64,000 nucleotides of DNA from G963701675 sp963701675. Its GTDB lineage: Bacteria > Planctomycetota > Planctomycetia > Gemmatales > Gemmataceae. Below are positions 39,662 to 48,557 of this stretch, in pieces. Made by a program: the position numbers and the translations under genes. The notes beneath the pieces were generated by a model that was given only the letters and a program-made list of their open reading frames with translations, did not search any database and was not told where the DNA came from. Location: NCBI GenBank assembly GCA_963701675.1, contig OY969623.1, positions 1,364,001-1,428,000 on the forward strand, read 5' to 3'. The number at the start of each line of letters is the position of its first letter. Position 1 is the stretch's first letter.

Positions 39662-41659
39662 TCAAGCCGGCCGTATGCTGCCGTCCGAGCCATCGTCGCT
39701 CGGTGGCGGCGGCAGGGGCGTGGCCGGTGGGCCGTCGGAATCCCCATGTGCCGGCGGCGGTGGAGCCGGAGGTGCGGCTGGCGTAGGAGGAAGAGCCGGC
39801 GCCGGCGTGACACTCGGCGGCCCACCTATTGTCGGCGGTCCCGGCGGTGTTGCCGGGGTCGGCGGGCTGAGCGGCGCGACACGAAGCCGCATCGCTCCTG
39901 GCGCCACTTCGACCGGGGCCACAACCGGCGAATCTACTCCAACTCGTGCTCCCGGAGTCGGTGGTCGCGGCGCTTGAGGTGGCGGCGTGCGCGGCCGCGA
40001 TTCAGGACGCGGCTCCCGGCGCATTTCGCGCTTGATTTCTTCCACCTCCTGCAGTAATCGCTGCAGCCGCTGTTCCAGGTCCATCTTGCCGTGCTCACCA
40101 GGCGCCAAATCGGTGTAAACACGAACTCGATGCGGCACCGTCGATTGCCCGTCCGGCACCACGATCACGCGGTGTTCACTGCCCGGTCCATCTTTAGGTA
40201 GCGTGATGGCTCGCGGTTCTTCGCCGGGTTTCACCTGAATCACTCGCGGCTTAGAACCAGGGAGCTCCGGATGGACGTTGAGGCGAATGCGTTTCTCTTC
40301 CGGTAATGCGGGCTTGCCTTCGGCACCTTGAAGGCGATTCCACGCCTCGTGAAGCCGCTGTTCGGCTTCGTGGAGCTCGTTTCGCTTCTGAGTCACGTCT
40401 CGTTCGCGCCGTTCGACCTCCTTCTTTGCCTTTTCGATGTCCGCCGCGTTTGCCTTGGGACGATCAGGTTGGCCGGGCTTGGCGCTCTTTTTCTGGTCTT
40501 CGAGAGCCTTGATGGCACGCTTCAGCACTTCAATCTGCTGATCGCGATCGTCCGGCGCCACCGTCGCTTCATCGGCGTCGGACGCGGCCTGTGCACTAGT
40601 GGGTGCGAGCGGCAACAACATTCCTAGTCCGAGCACAGCACAGGCGCCGGCCCACGAGAGCGACCGCGGGGTCGTCCCTTGCATGATCATGGTCAATCTC
40701 CTTCGCAAATGAGGAACCGGCCCGATGCCGCTCGCCGCCGCCGGCAACACCGCCCGAGCCTGAGTACAGAATTCAACGGCCTGAACTAAGGCAAGAGCAT
40801 AGCCGCGACTGCCGCCGGCCGACGCCCACACGACCCAGGCATCGCAGCATTGCTCTTCCGTTTCGTGAATTTCGCGCTTGGCCCACCACAACACGGGGTG
40901 CCACCAAAAAAGGGCGGTGACCACGAGCTCCAGGCCGCGGACCCAATGGTCACGGCGAAGCACATGGGCCAACTCGTGAATGACCAGGGCGTCAAACTGC
41001 TCGTCATCAAGGCGATCCAGCAGCCGTGCTGGGAAAATCAGCCGCGGCGCGGTCCCAAACGCCCAAATCAGGGGAGACACCGCTCCGGGAACCAAAAGCA
41101 TCGGCGGCGGGGTCTTCAGTCCTAACGCCCTGCCTAGGAGTTTGACTCTCTCTTGAAGGTGACGCGGCGCTGGCCGAGCATGCCGCAGCAGGCGTTGGAA
41201 CCAGACGATGTGGTACAACGCCCAGGAGAGCCACACGCATGATCCGGTCAACCATACCATCGCGATCGTGTCCGTCATCGAAAACGTGGCCGCGGTTGGA
41301 CGATTCTTGTAAGCCGGATTGACTGACGCCTCATTTGCGGACGGTTCAATTTCCACCATCCAACTGACGCCCGAATTGTCGCTTGCTTGGGAGGCGGGAT
41401 TCTCCGTCGTCGCAGTTTCCCGCGCGATTCCAGAGCCGTTAGGCGTGGTTGCTTGTGTCTCGGGAACGGAGTTAACGATAGTCGGCACCGGAATTGAAAC
41501 GGGAAGTATCGGCGGTGTGACGAGCTTCAGTAGAACCAGGAGCCACAAACAATGCAACAAGGCAGGGCGGCGAAAGATCAAGGATACGCCGCCGACGAGA
41601 AGCGCGAGCATCGTCGCGGCCCCCGCATTGAGCAACGCATGATCGAGAAGCTGACTCAT
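39662..41659 (-). CDS. M56/BlaR1-type membrane metallopeptidase
   Basis: The start is set at 41659 (MSQLLDHALLNAGAATM); an in-frame start at 41800 would run into the blaI gene. About 665 residues. Several transmembrane helices occur in the first 300 residues, including LLALLVGGVSLIFRRPA-type and AMVWLTGSCVWLSWAL-type stretches. The zinc motif HELAH is near residue 227, with WWHPVLWWAKREIHETEEQ and CCDAWVV following, as in BlaR1/MecR1. A coiled-coil (KKEVERRERDVTQKRNEL) and a Pro-rich tail replace the beta-lactam sensor. It is likely to cleave or signal to the BlaI repressor encoded 14 bases upstream; the stimulus is unknown. Confidence 0.9.
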   Translation of the reverse strand: MSQLLDHALLNAGAATMLALLVGGVSLIFRRPALLHCLWLLVLLKLVTPPILPVSIPVPTIVNSVPETQATTPNGSGIARETATTENPASQASDNSGVSWMVEIEPSANEASVNPAYKNRPTAATFSMTDTIAMVWLTGSCVWLSWALYHIVWFQRLLRHARPAPRHLQERVKLLGRALGLKTPPPMLLVPGAVSPLIWAFGTAPRLIFPARLLDRLDDEQFDALVIHELAHVLRRDHWVRGLELVVTALFWWHPVLWWAKREIHETEEQCCDAWVVWASAGGSRGYALALVQAVEFCTQARAVLPAAASGIGPVPHLRRRLTMIMQGTTPRSLSWAGACAVLGLGMLLPLAPTSAQAASDADEATVAPDDRDQQIEVLKRAIKALEDQKKSAKPGQPDRPKANAADIEKAKKEVERRERDVTQKRNELHEAEQRLHEAWNRLQGAEGKPALPEEKRIRLNVHPELPGSKPRVIQVKPGEEPRAITLPKDGPGSEHRVIVVPDGQSTVPHRVRVYTDLAPGEHGKMDLEQRLQRLLQEVEEIKREMRREPRPESRPRTPPPQAPRPPTPGARVGVDSPVVAPVEVAPGAMRLRVAPLSPPTPATPPGPPTIGGPPSVTPAPALPPTPAAPPAPPPPAHGDSDGPPATPLPPPPSDDGSDGSIRPA

Positions 41660-41673
41660 GCACGCCCCTTGGC

Positions 41674-42072
41674 CTACTTCTTGGACTTGGCTTTCTTGTC
41701 CAGTTCGTCCACCAGCGCGAGCAGCTCTTGCAGCTCGGAACGGCTCACGCGCTTGACACGCACGAGATTCGTCAGCAACGGTTGCAGCGATCCGCCGCAC
41801 AGTTTATCCACAAGCGATTCCATCTGGCGGCCGATGACGTCGTCACGCCCGACCTTCGCCCGAAAGACGTAAACGCCGGCATCACGTTGTCGCCGAACAT
41901 AGTGCTTTGCTTCCAGCCGTTCGAGTAACTTGTGGACCGTGGAATACTCCGACGGCCCACCGCGCGGATAGAGTTCATCGGCGAGCTGTCGGACCGTGGC
42001 TGCGCCGCGCTCCCACAGTTTCTCCAGAATCGACCACTCCGCGTCGGTCACATTGGGGAAGGTCCTTCCCAT
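41674..42072 (-). CDS. blaI: BlaI family transcriptional repressor
   Basis: 132 residues from ATG 42072, chosen for the GAGGA five bases upstream; TTG 42093 is also in frame. The winged-helix fold is recognisable: VTDAEWSILEKLWERGAATV, RQLADELYPRGGPSEYSTV and the recognition helix HKLLERLEAKHYVRR. The family represses blaZ- or mecA-like genes and its own operon and is inactivated by its M56 partner. Two dyads upstream (42087-42101, 42111-42127) are the likely binding sites. Confidence 0.94.
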   Translation of the reverse strand: MGRTFPNVTDAEWSILEKLWERGAATVRQLADELYPRGGPSEYSTVHKLLERLEAKHYVRRQRDAGVYVFRAKVGRDDVIGRQMESLVDKLCGGSLQPLLTNLVRVKRVSRSELQELLALVDELDKKAKSKK

Positions 42073-42086
42073 GCTGTCCTCGCTTA

Positions 42087-42101
42087 TAGACAAGTCGTCT
42101 A
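42087..42101. promoter_or_regulatory. Likely BlaI operator 1 (TAGAC-N5-GTCTA)
   Basis: A 15-base dyad with perfect five-base arms, next to the start of the blaI gene. The core GAC..GTC matches the symmetric BlaI/MecI-type operators. It is about 25 bases centre-to-centre from the second dyad. Confidence 0.75.
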
Positions 42102-42110
42102 GGGTCGATT

Positions 42111-42127
42111 ATAGACACCATGTCTAT
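42111..42127. promoter_or_regulatory. Likely BlaI operator 2 (ATAGACA-N3-TGTCTAT)
   Basis: A 17-base perfect dyad (seven-base arms) upstream of blaI, of the same TAGAC/GTCTA type as the first. The pair explains autoregulation of the blaI-M56 operon. Confidence 0.8.
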
Positions 42128-42149
42128 GTTGTCAAGCGAGAAAACGATG

Positions 42150-42375
42150 ACTGGTTCGATTGTCTTTTTGGAAGATGCGAGCCGAAGCGGGAGTAAGATG
42201 AAGACTAGGACTAAGAGGAGGAGGAAGAGCACGAGTAAGATTAGGACGGGTGAGTATTAGAAAACGCCCTGTGACGGAGTGGCCTGAATCCTGAGTCCTA
42301 CTCTCGATCTTGCTCTTAGTCCTCTTCTTAGTCTTCCTCTTTATCTCTTCTTACTCTTTCGAGAAGCTCAACGGT
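42150..42375. repeat. Low-complexity purine-rich then pyrimidine-rich inverted stretch
   Basis: The spacer between the blaI promoter and the next gene holds degenerate units such as AGACTAGGACTAAGAGG on the plus strand, then the complementary type CTCTTAGTCCTCTTCTTAGTC from about 42310. The units repeat with drift and are inverted with respect to each other. No coding frame is supported here. Confidence 0.6.
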
Positions 42376-42386
42376 TCGCTTAGCGC

Positions 42387-43172
42387 CTACACTGGGCCGC
42401 GAAGGGGTGGCATCAGCAGTGGCAGAACGTAGTGTCTCATGAACGCCTGTTTGTGGTTGCCGTAGTGCCCTCCGTGGTTTCCGGTCCATTCGACACACGG
42501 ATTCCATTCGTGTTGCCGAAGCCGGGCGTATAGCGTGTGATCTTCGGAGGTGTCGCCACAAGGCTGGAAGCCGACGCGGCCGGCGGCACAGCCCCAACGT
42601 CTATCGGCGAGTCCGACCACGCCGACCGCCAACCATAGGTGACCGACATCGCGTTCGCTGTAGAAAACATCGATCCCTCGGCGGCAGGAACGAAGAGGAC
42701 CACGCAAGTCATAATGAGCCGAAACGGAGGGCGCCAAGAGCACGAGTCGCTCCACGTAGTTCGGCGGTAATGCTTCCAATGCGGTTAGCGCCACGGCGCT
42801 CCCGGCGCTGTGTGCAACGACGAATACCTCAACTGTCGGTTTACTCATCTTGAATGCAAGAATCTGATCGGCTAAGCGCCGGCCGCTCGTGCAGATGTGC
42901 GGCAGGTCGGTCTGGTCGGCAAAAACTTCACCGCAGCCGTGCGACCAATCGAAGACCTCCACCCCAACTGGGACTCGCGATGCGGCGATTACTTCTTGCA
43001 GCGCTGCCGACGTCGCGTAGTAACCCCCTGCCCCGTCGACGCTAAAGACGATGGCGTGCGGCGATGGAACCGGAATGTAGCTACGGACAACTTGCTGCCG
43101 ACCCGCACACCCGATGAATGCCATCATCGCTGTGCAGCATGAGACGCGAAGAATGAGGCTCGGCAACGACAT
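42387..43172 (-). CDS. Lipoprotein alpha/beta-hydrolase-like protein
   Basis: 261 residues. The start at 43172 gives a signal with lipobox (MMAFIGC then AG), so it is probably a lipoprotein; ORF extension further upstream gives no signal. FVVAHSAGSAVALTALEALP is a nucleophile-elbow type motif (AHSAG). The later acid and His positions are less clear; GNHGGHYGNHKQAFM contains candidates for the catalytic His. The substrate is unknown. Confidence 0.7.
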   Translation of the reverse strand: MSLPSLILRVSCCTAMMAFIGCAGRQQVVRSYIPVPSPHAIVFSVDGAGGYYATSAALQEVIAASRVPVGVEVFDWSHGCGEVFADQTDLPHICTSGRRLADQILAFKMSKPTVEVFVVAHSAGSAVALTALEALPPNYVERLVLLAPSVSAHYDLRGPLRSCRRGIDVFYSERDVGHLWLAVGVVGLADRRWGCAAGRVGFQPCGDTSEDHTLYARLRQHEWNPCVEWTGNHGGHYGNHKQAFMRHYVLPLLMPPLRGPV

Positions 43173-43354
43173 GGCGGCGGCCACGAGGTGAGAGTCCGTT
43201 GACAACGCTTCCATCATACGGATGCGTGTCAACTTCCAAACGTCCGGATCGGGACTCCGGCAGCAATCGGCACGACATTCCAATACACCCGCGCTAAAGT
43301 GGGTAAAGTCATGGCAAGTGAGGCGACGTGCGGCGAAGAAAAAGCTTGGCTATC

Positions 43355-44098
43355 TTACCCATGTTCTTGTGTTTGGAGTTCATTGTCTTCCACTTCGGGG
43401 ACGGCGCGAGCAAGTGCGGCCTTCGCCAGTCGCGTCACGTATATGACCACGAGTAATGTCACGATGATACCGACGTAGAAAAAAACTTGTCGTGGGCGGC
43501 TGGCCTCCGTCGGAAGCGAATCCACGTCGGAAAGGCTGCTTAGCAGCGAGCCGATGTAAACGTTGAATGCCGTCGCCGGAAACATGCCGATCCAAGACGC
43601 GAGCAGGTAATCGCGGAATCGCACTTTCGTCAGGCCGAATGCGTAGTTCAACAAGTTGTAAGGAAAAATCGGCGCCAGTCGGATCAGGAAGACGATCTTG
43701 AACCCCTGGACGGCGACGGCGCGGTCGATGGCGCGAAATCGCGTGTCCTTTGAGACCTTTTCCTCGACGATTCCGCGAGCCAGAGTGCGACCGACAAGAA
43801 ACGCAGCCGCGGCCCCCAACGTGCTCCCGATCGAGGCCGTCACCGTGCCCACCCACGGACCGAACAAGAAACCCGCGCCCATCGACAGCGGCAATCCCGG
43901 AAACGCCACGATGCTGCCGACGATGTAAACCGCAGCCAGGATGACAGGGCCCCACATCCCCAGGCCTTTGACTTGATCGAGGAGCGACGAGACGACGCCA
44001 GTGAGATAATGCCGGACTTGCGGAACCGCAAGTGAAGCGGTAACGCCTAGCACAATGGCGAGAAGGATCCAAAGTCGTAATGCGGTTGCCCGCTTCAT
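43355..44098 (-). CDS. TVP38/TMEM64 (DedA/SNARE-associated) membrane protein
   Basis: 247 residues from ATG 44098, with GGTGAG a few bases upstream. It has several membrane segments (ALRLWILLAIVLGVTASLAV, GVVIVTLLVVIYV type) and the family core FPGLPLSMGAGFLFGPWVG plus GSTLGAAAAFLVGRTLARG. FLIRLAPIFPYNLLNYAFGL is also conserved. DedA-like proteins are thought to handle lipids or maintain membrane potential. It is divergent from the next gene on the plus strand. Confidence 0.93.
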   Translation of the reverse strand: MKRATALRLWILLAIVLGVTASLAVPQVRHYLTGVVSSLLDQVKGLGMWGPVILAAVYIVGSIVAFPGLPLSMGAGFLFGPWVGTVTASIGSTLGAAAAFLVGRTLARGIVEEKVSKDTRFRAIDRAVAVQGFKIVFLIRLAPIFPYNLLNYAFGLTKVRFRDYLLASWIGMFPATAFNVYIGSLLSSLSDVDSLPTEASRPRQVFFYVGIIVTLLVVIYVTRLAKAALARAVPEVEDNELQTQEHG

Positions 44099-44260
44099 CA
44101 GCTCACCGCGCCTTTTCGTGAGATTGTATCGGTGCGAGCCGAAGTGAAGCAAATTCACCGCGTCGATGGATTCATTCCCATGAATCGCTTACGTGTGTTA
44201 CGCTTGTTGAAACAGCTATCCACCTATCCGATCACCATTCCACCGCTGCGAGAGACTCTC

Positions 44261-46566
44261 ATGCGCCGATGTGTCGTGTTAGCCATCGTTGTGGGTTTGC
44301 TAATCGCTCCTCATGCGGCAGCCGACAAGAATCGCATTCAACTGCTGCGCCACCCGGCGGTGAAGGTCGAGCGTGTGACGGGACTCAACGGCGATGCAAC
44401 CCTCCTGCCACTCGTAACCGATGAGAATACGGACACCGTGCTTACCGGTGAAGTGCCTCTCGAGATGGTTTTCGGCTTCGGTGGAGCCGTCGTCACGCCT
44501 GAACGTGTGATGGTACGCCTCGCGGCAAAGCAAAGCGAAGGCGGCGGCGCGCGCGTGGAGGTGCGCGTTTCCGCCGACAGTCCGGATGCGGGCTTTCAGT
44601 TCGTTCGGGCCGATCCACTTAAGGCGAACGGCGATAAACAAGAATTCAACCTGCCGCCGACGGCCGCCAAGTGGATCATGCTTCGCTTCACGCCTGCGGC
44701 GAAATCCAAACAATTGGCCATCGCCGACCTATCCATCCTCGGCCGGGAAGGGCCACCGGCGTCGCAATACGCCTTCAAGGAAACGCCGGCACGCGCACTC
44801 GACGTCTTGGCTCGGCTGAAAAAGCTGTCCAAGCTAAACGTCGACATCACCGACGACGAGGCGTCTCTCTTCGCGGATGTGAAAGACGGTAAGTTCCAAA
44901 AATGGACCTTTGCCGAAGCCGCGCTTCTGGCGTCCGGCGTGCACGACAAGGCCAAGCGACAAACTTCTCTGAAGCGAATTGACTGGATGACCGAGTCGGC
45001 CAAGCAAGCGACCAATGGAGCGACGACGCCGCTCGTCAAAGGTGACATGCTGTTGCGTTGGTTGCACAAAGGCCCGATGGCCAAAGGGTACAAGGCGCAG
45101 CAGACGGATCTTCCCGTGATTCTGGAAACCGGAACCTACAATTGCGTTTCATCCGCATTACTCTACAACGTTGTCGGCAAGCGGCTCGGACTCGACCTTC
45201 GCGCGGTAGAAGTTCCTGATCATGCGTTCGCTATTTTGTATGCGGACGGCAAACATGCCGATGTCGAGACCACCACGGCTCTCGGTTTCAATCCGGCGCG
45301 GGACAAAGCTGCGCAAGAGCAGTTTGAGAAGCAAACGGGGTTCCGCTACATCCCGGACAATCACCGCGACCAACGTCGTGAAGTCGGCGAGGCAGGGTTA
45401 ATAGCGATCGTCTATTACAATCACGGCGTTGAGCTATCAAAGGCCAAGAAGCACCACGAGGCGCTCTTGGCGTACTTTCGCGCGATGAGTCTTGATCCGG
45501 AGTTCTCGTCGGCGGTGAAGAATGCTCTCGTCGAGCTGGCGAATTGGGGCGTCGAATTAGCGAAGGCCGGGAAGTTTGAGGACGCGCTACTGGTGTGCAC
45601 AACCGGTCTCGAATTGGCGCCCAAGGACTATTCACTTCTACACAATCGCAAGGTCATTTGGAGTGTTTGGGCCGACGCGTGCATGGATGCCGGACAGGAA
45701 GACGAGGCACTGGCGATCCTACGAAAAGCGGCCAAGGACGTCCCGACCGACGCCGAGTATTTCCGATCGTTGGAAGCCGGCCTATACATCCGCCGAGGCG
45801 AAACGCTGGTGAAAGCTAAGGATTGGGAAAAGGCCATGGACGCCGTTGAGCCCGGTATGGCGAAGGTCGAAGAGACGGCACGGAAAGAGTTGAAACAATG
45901 GCAATCCGGAGTCCGCCGGCGCTGGGCCAGAAACGAACTCGACGAAAAGCGCTACGATGAGGCGCTCAGCATCATCGCCGCCGGTTTGGCAAAGGAACCG
46001 GCCGACAAAAGCCTATCGGAAAACCTCGCCTACGTTCTGCAGCGGTGGATTAGGAGTGGGCGAAGGATGCCCTTGCTAGAGGAGGCGAAGACGCAGCGCG
46101 GACGGTGCTGGCAGAACAGGTGAAACGGTTTGATGGCGTGTCTGGAATTCGGGACGTGGCAAAGACGCACGTTCAGCGCCTGAGCCGCAAGTATCGGGAT
46201 GAAGCAAAGTATGCGGAAGCACTCGCCGCAATTACGCGAAACAAAGAACTTTTGGCAGACGCAAAGGAAGCACAGAGTCTCACGAACAGCATCTACGATG
46301 GTTGGGCCGAAGCCTACTTAAAAAAGAGCCCGAAGGACTGGGAAGGCGCGTTGAAAGTGTACGACGACGCACTGAGACAGCACCCAAAGGACAGTCATTT
46401 GGAAAACAACGCAGCCGTCATCTGGGATCAATGGGCGCGCTCGTATTTCGGCGCAAAAGACTGGAAGTCAGCCATTCAAATCTATGAAAAAGGACTGACT
46501 CAGTTTCCAAACAACTTCACGCTCAAAAACAACTTGGAGTACTGCAAGAAGCAAATGACGAAGTGA
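44261..46566 (+). CDS. Exported transglutaminase-like and TPR protein, one frameshift
   Basis: The start at 44261 opens a signal peptide (RRCVVLAIVVGLLIAPHAAA). The middle has GTYNCVSSALLYNVVGKRLG and RAVEVPDHAFAILYADGKHAD, with Cys, His and Asp in the order of a transglutaminase-like fold (residues about 290-360). TPR units follow (KKHHEALLAYFRAMSLDPEF, AGKFEDALLVCTTGLELAP). Near 46050 the frame changes by one base: the first frame continues as LQRWIRSGRRMP, whereas the next frame gives EWAKDALARGGEDAARTV and goes on in TPR style (ALKVYDDALRQHPKD) to a stop at 46566. Corrected length is about 767 residues. Function unknown. Confidence 0.78.
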
Positions 46567-46575
46567 CGTCGGCAC

Positions 46576-46815
46576 TCATTCGGACGTGCCGCTAATCTCG
46601 ATCGATCCGAGAACTTGACCGGGAGTCAGCGGATCATCGATCAACGCGAGCTTCTCGACGAGGCGTCCGGTCGCCGGTGACGCGACGTCGAACGTGGCGC
46701 CGCTGATAAGAACTTCCACAATTCGGTCGCCTTCGTAAACCTCTTCACCGATGTCGGCGAACCATACGCTCAATCGCGCCGGTCCAATGTCGGGAAGGGT
46801 GATGTTCACTCTCAT
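46576..46815 (-). CDS. Lipoyl/biotinyl-like domain protein lacking the acceptor lysine
   Basis: 79 residues, whose start overlaps the lipA stop (ATGA). The single lipoyl-like barrel is clear: MRVNITLPDIGPARLSVWF, IGEEVYEGDRIVEVL, ASPATGRLVEKLALIDDPL and GQVLGSIE. In E2-type domains the hairpin reads (T)DKA with lysine as the lipoyl site; here the matching position reads ISGATFD with glycine. A carrier function of the usual kind is therefore unlikely. Because it is translationally coupled to lipA, it may be a recognition or structural partner for LipA or the LipB-like protein. This is inference. Confidence 0.8.
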   Translation of the reverse strand: MRVNITLPDIGPARLSVWFADIGEEVYEGDRIVEVLISGATFDVASPATGRLVEKLALIDDPLTPGQVLGSIEISGTSE

Positions 46816-47702
46816 GACACCATGTCGGCGGCATGATAGCTGGAGCGAACGAAAGGCCCGGCCGCGACATGTTTGAATCCAAGTGAGCGTGCCAGGACGG
46901 CCAATTCGTCGAATTCCGAAGGCGGCACCCATCGAGCCACGGGAATGTGTTTTAGCGTGGGCGCCAAATACTGACCGAGCGTCAACGTGTCACAACGGTT
47001 TCTTCGAAGATCGGCCAGCACGCCAAGTACCTCCGTGGTTGTCTCACCCAACCCCAGCATCAAACCACTCTTGGTAGTGATGCCGGGGTCCTTGTCCTTG
47101 ACGTACCGCAGTAGATCCAGGCTCCGTTGGTAATCGGCTCGTCCGCGAACCCTTCGATAGAGCCGCGGCACCGTTTCCATATTGTGATTGAAAACCTCCG
47201 GCGCTGCGTGCAACACCCGCTCCACCGCCGATAAGTCGCCCATGAAGTCGGGGGTCAGAACCTCTACCACCGCGCCGGTACGCTGCCGCACCGCCATCAC
47301 GCAACGATAGAAATGGTCGGCGCCGCCGTCCGGCAAATCGTCGCGGGTCACCGACGTGATGACGACGTGTCGCAGTCCCAGCCGATAGGCCGCTTCCGCC
47401 ACACGTTCGGGTTCGTCATCTTCCAGTGGGTCGGGCGCTCTGCGCGGAACAGAACAGAATCCACACGGCCGAGTGCAGATGTTTCCCAGGATCATGAACG
47501 TAGCCGTCCGGCGCGAGTAGCATTCCGGCCGATTCGGGCAGTGCGCGTTTTCGCACACCGTCTCGAGACGTAGTTCACGAAGGAGCGCCTCCGTGAAAAA
47601 GTTGCCGTTTCCTTTAGGAATCTGCCGCTTGAGCCAGGTTGGCAGCCGGTGCCGTGAACGAGATTCCACGGGGACGCCGTCAAGAACGGGTAACGAATGC
47701 AT
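46812..47702 (-). CDS. lipA: Lipoyl synthase LipA
   Basis: 296 residues. Radical-SAM lipoyl synthase signatures are complete: the auxiliary cluster motif in CENAHCPNRPECYSR, the radical-SAM CxxxCxxC in CTRPCGFCSVP, and FNHNMETVPRLYRRVRGRADY, KSGLMLGLGET, TLGQYLAPTLKHIPVARWV. It inserts two sulfurs into octanoyl-E2 to give lipoyl groups. It starts within the end of the LipB-like gene (23-base overlap) and ends overlapping the lipoyl-like gene, so the three are cotranscribed. Its own residues for both FeS clusters are intact. Confidence 0.96.
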   Translation of the reverse strand: MHSLPVLDGVPVESRSRHRLPTWLKRQIPKGNGNFFTEALLRELRLETVCENAHCPNRPECYSRRTATFMILGNICTRPCGFCSVPRRAPDPLEDDEPERVAEAAYRLGLRHVVITSVTRDDLPDGGADHFYRCVMAVRQRTGAVVEVLTPDFMGDLSAVERVLHAAPEVFNHNMETVPRLYRRVRGRADYQRSLDLLRYVKDKDPGITTKSGLMLGLGETTTEVLGVLADLRRNRCDTLTLGQYLAPTLKHIPVARWVPPSEFDELAVLARSLGFKHVAAGPFVRSSYHAADMVS

Positions 47703-48417
47703 CGGACTTGGCCTTTTGCCTCAGTTGCGGATAGTCATGGAACAGCGAAGTTCTGCCGTAGCCGAACTGGGTGGAAAAGTGTTCAAGCAATCGTTCCCTG
47801 ACGAACGACGGCTTGACCCGGCCGCGGCGTTCGCGCTCTAACGATGTCATGATAGGGTTTGAATCGTCACCGACGCGTACACGCCGGAATAACTCCAGGT
47901 CAGGATTGATATTGATTACGGCGCCGTAGTAAGTGACCCAATTTCGCACGCCGATACCGACGGCGGCGATCAACCGGTCCCTGGCCCACACTCCAGGCCG
48001 ATCCACGTGGGTTACCGTCGCAATGTCAAACTCACCAAGCATCGCCGAGAACGCCGAATGCAGTTTCTTCAAAAAGGATGGCACGGCTCTGGCACCGGGT
48101 TCCAGCGGCACCGTCGCGTACACGGCAAGCTGGCCAGGCACGTGTAAAACGCAGCCGCCGCCACGATTGACCCATCGAACGCTCCATTGTCTCGCCGTCA
48201 GTTCGGTTGGGTCGCAGAGGATGTGCGCGCGGCTACCCTGGCGACCGACGGTGATGATCGGCGGATGCTCGCAGAGAACGATCGCTCCGGCCTTGCGATC
48301 ACCGCTAATCTGGAAGAAAAGGCGGCGCTGAAGCGCAAGGGCATCTTCAAACGGCACGCTTCCCAAGAGATAGGCGTGCAGGACATCGTGCGCCGGACTT
48401 GAAGTGCTCTCCATCAT
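47680..48417 (-). CDS. LipB-like protein (octanoyltransferase fold) lacking the catalytic Lys and Cys
   Basis: About 245 residues from 48417 (a second ATG at 48414); an in-frame start at 48498 is also possible. The LipB/LplA fold is shown by CEHPPIITVGRQGSRAHIL, VNRGGGCVLHVPGQLAVYA and GVGIRNWVTYYGAVININPDL-type blocks. In LipB the catalytic lysine lies just before AAIGI; here that stretch reads DRLIAAVGIGV, with Leu. The catalytic cysteine lies in VPCGIxxxxVTSL; here it reads VRVGDDSNPIMTSL, with Gly. Both catalytic positions are thus replaced. It may be a non-catalytic partner or use another chemistry; the family call itself is firm. Confidence 0.8.
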   Translation of the reverse strand: MMESTSSPAHDVLHAYLLGSVPFEDALALQRRLFFQISGDRKAGAIVLCEHPPIITVGRQGSRAHILCDPTELTARQWSVRWVNRGGGCVLHVPGQLAVYATVPLEPGARAVPSFLKKLHSAFSAMLGEFDIATVTHVDRPGVWARDRLIAAVGIGVRNWVTYYGAVININPDLELFRRVRVGDDSNPIMTSLERERRGRVKPSFVRERLLEHFSTQFGYGRTSLFHDYPQLRQKAKSDAFVTRS

Positions 48418-48557
48418 TCGACTAATCCCAACCCTCGATTTCATTTGTCGCAAACATCGTCGCCCATATTGTAGGCGTCGGGCACTCAAGCGATCCACTT
48501 TATCCGGGCAAGCGCTTCAGTCGCAAGTGAAAACGAAATGCGGGACGGAGGTAGCGT

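Noticed and set aside
42150..42375. CRISPR array
   Set aside because: The repeated units are short, degenerate and inverted to one another, with no constant spacers and no cas gene nearby.
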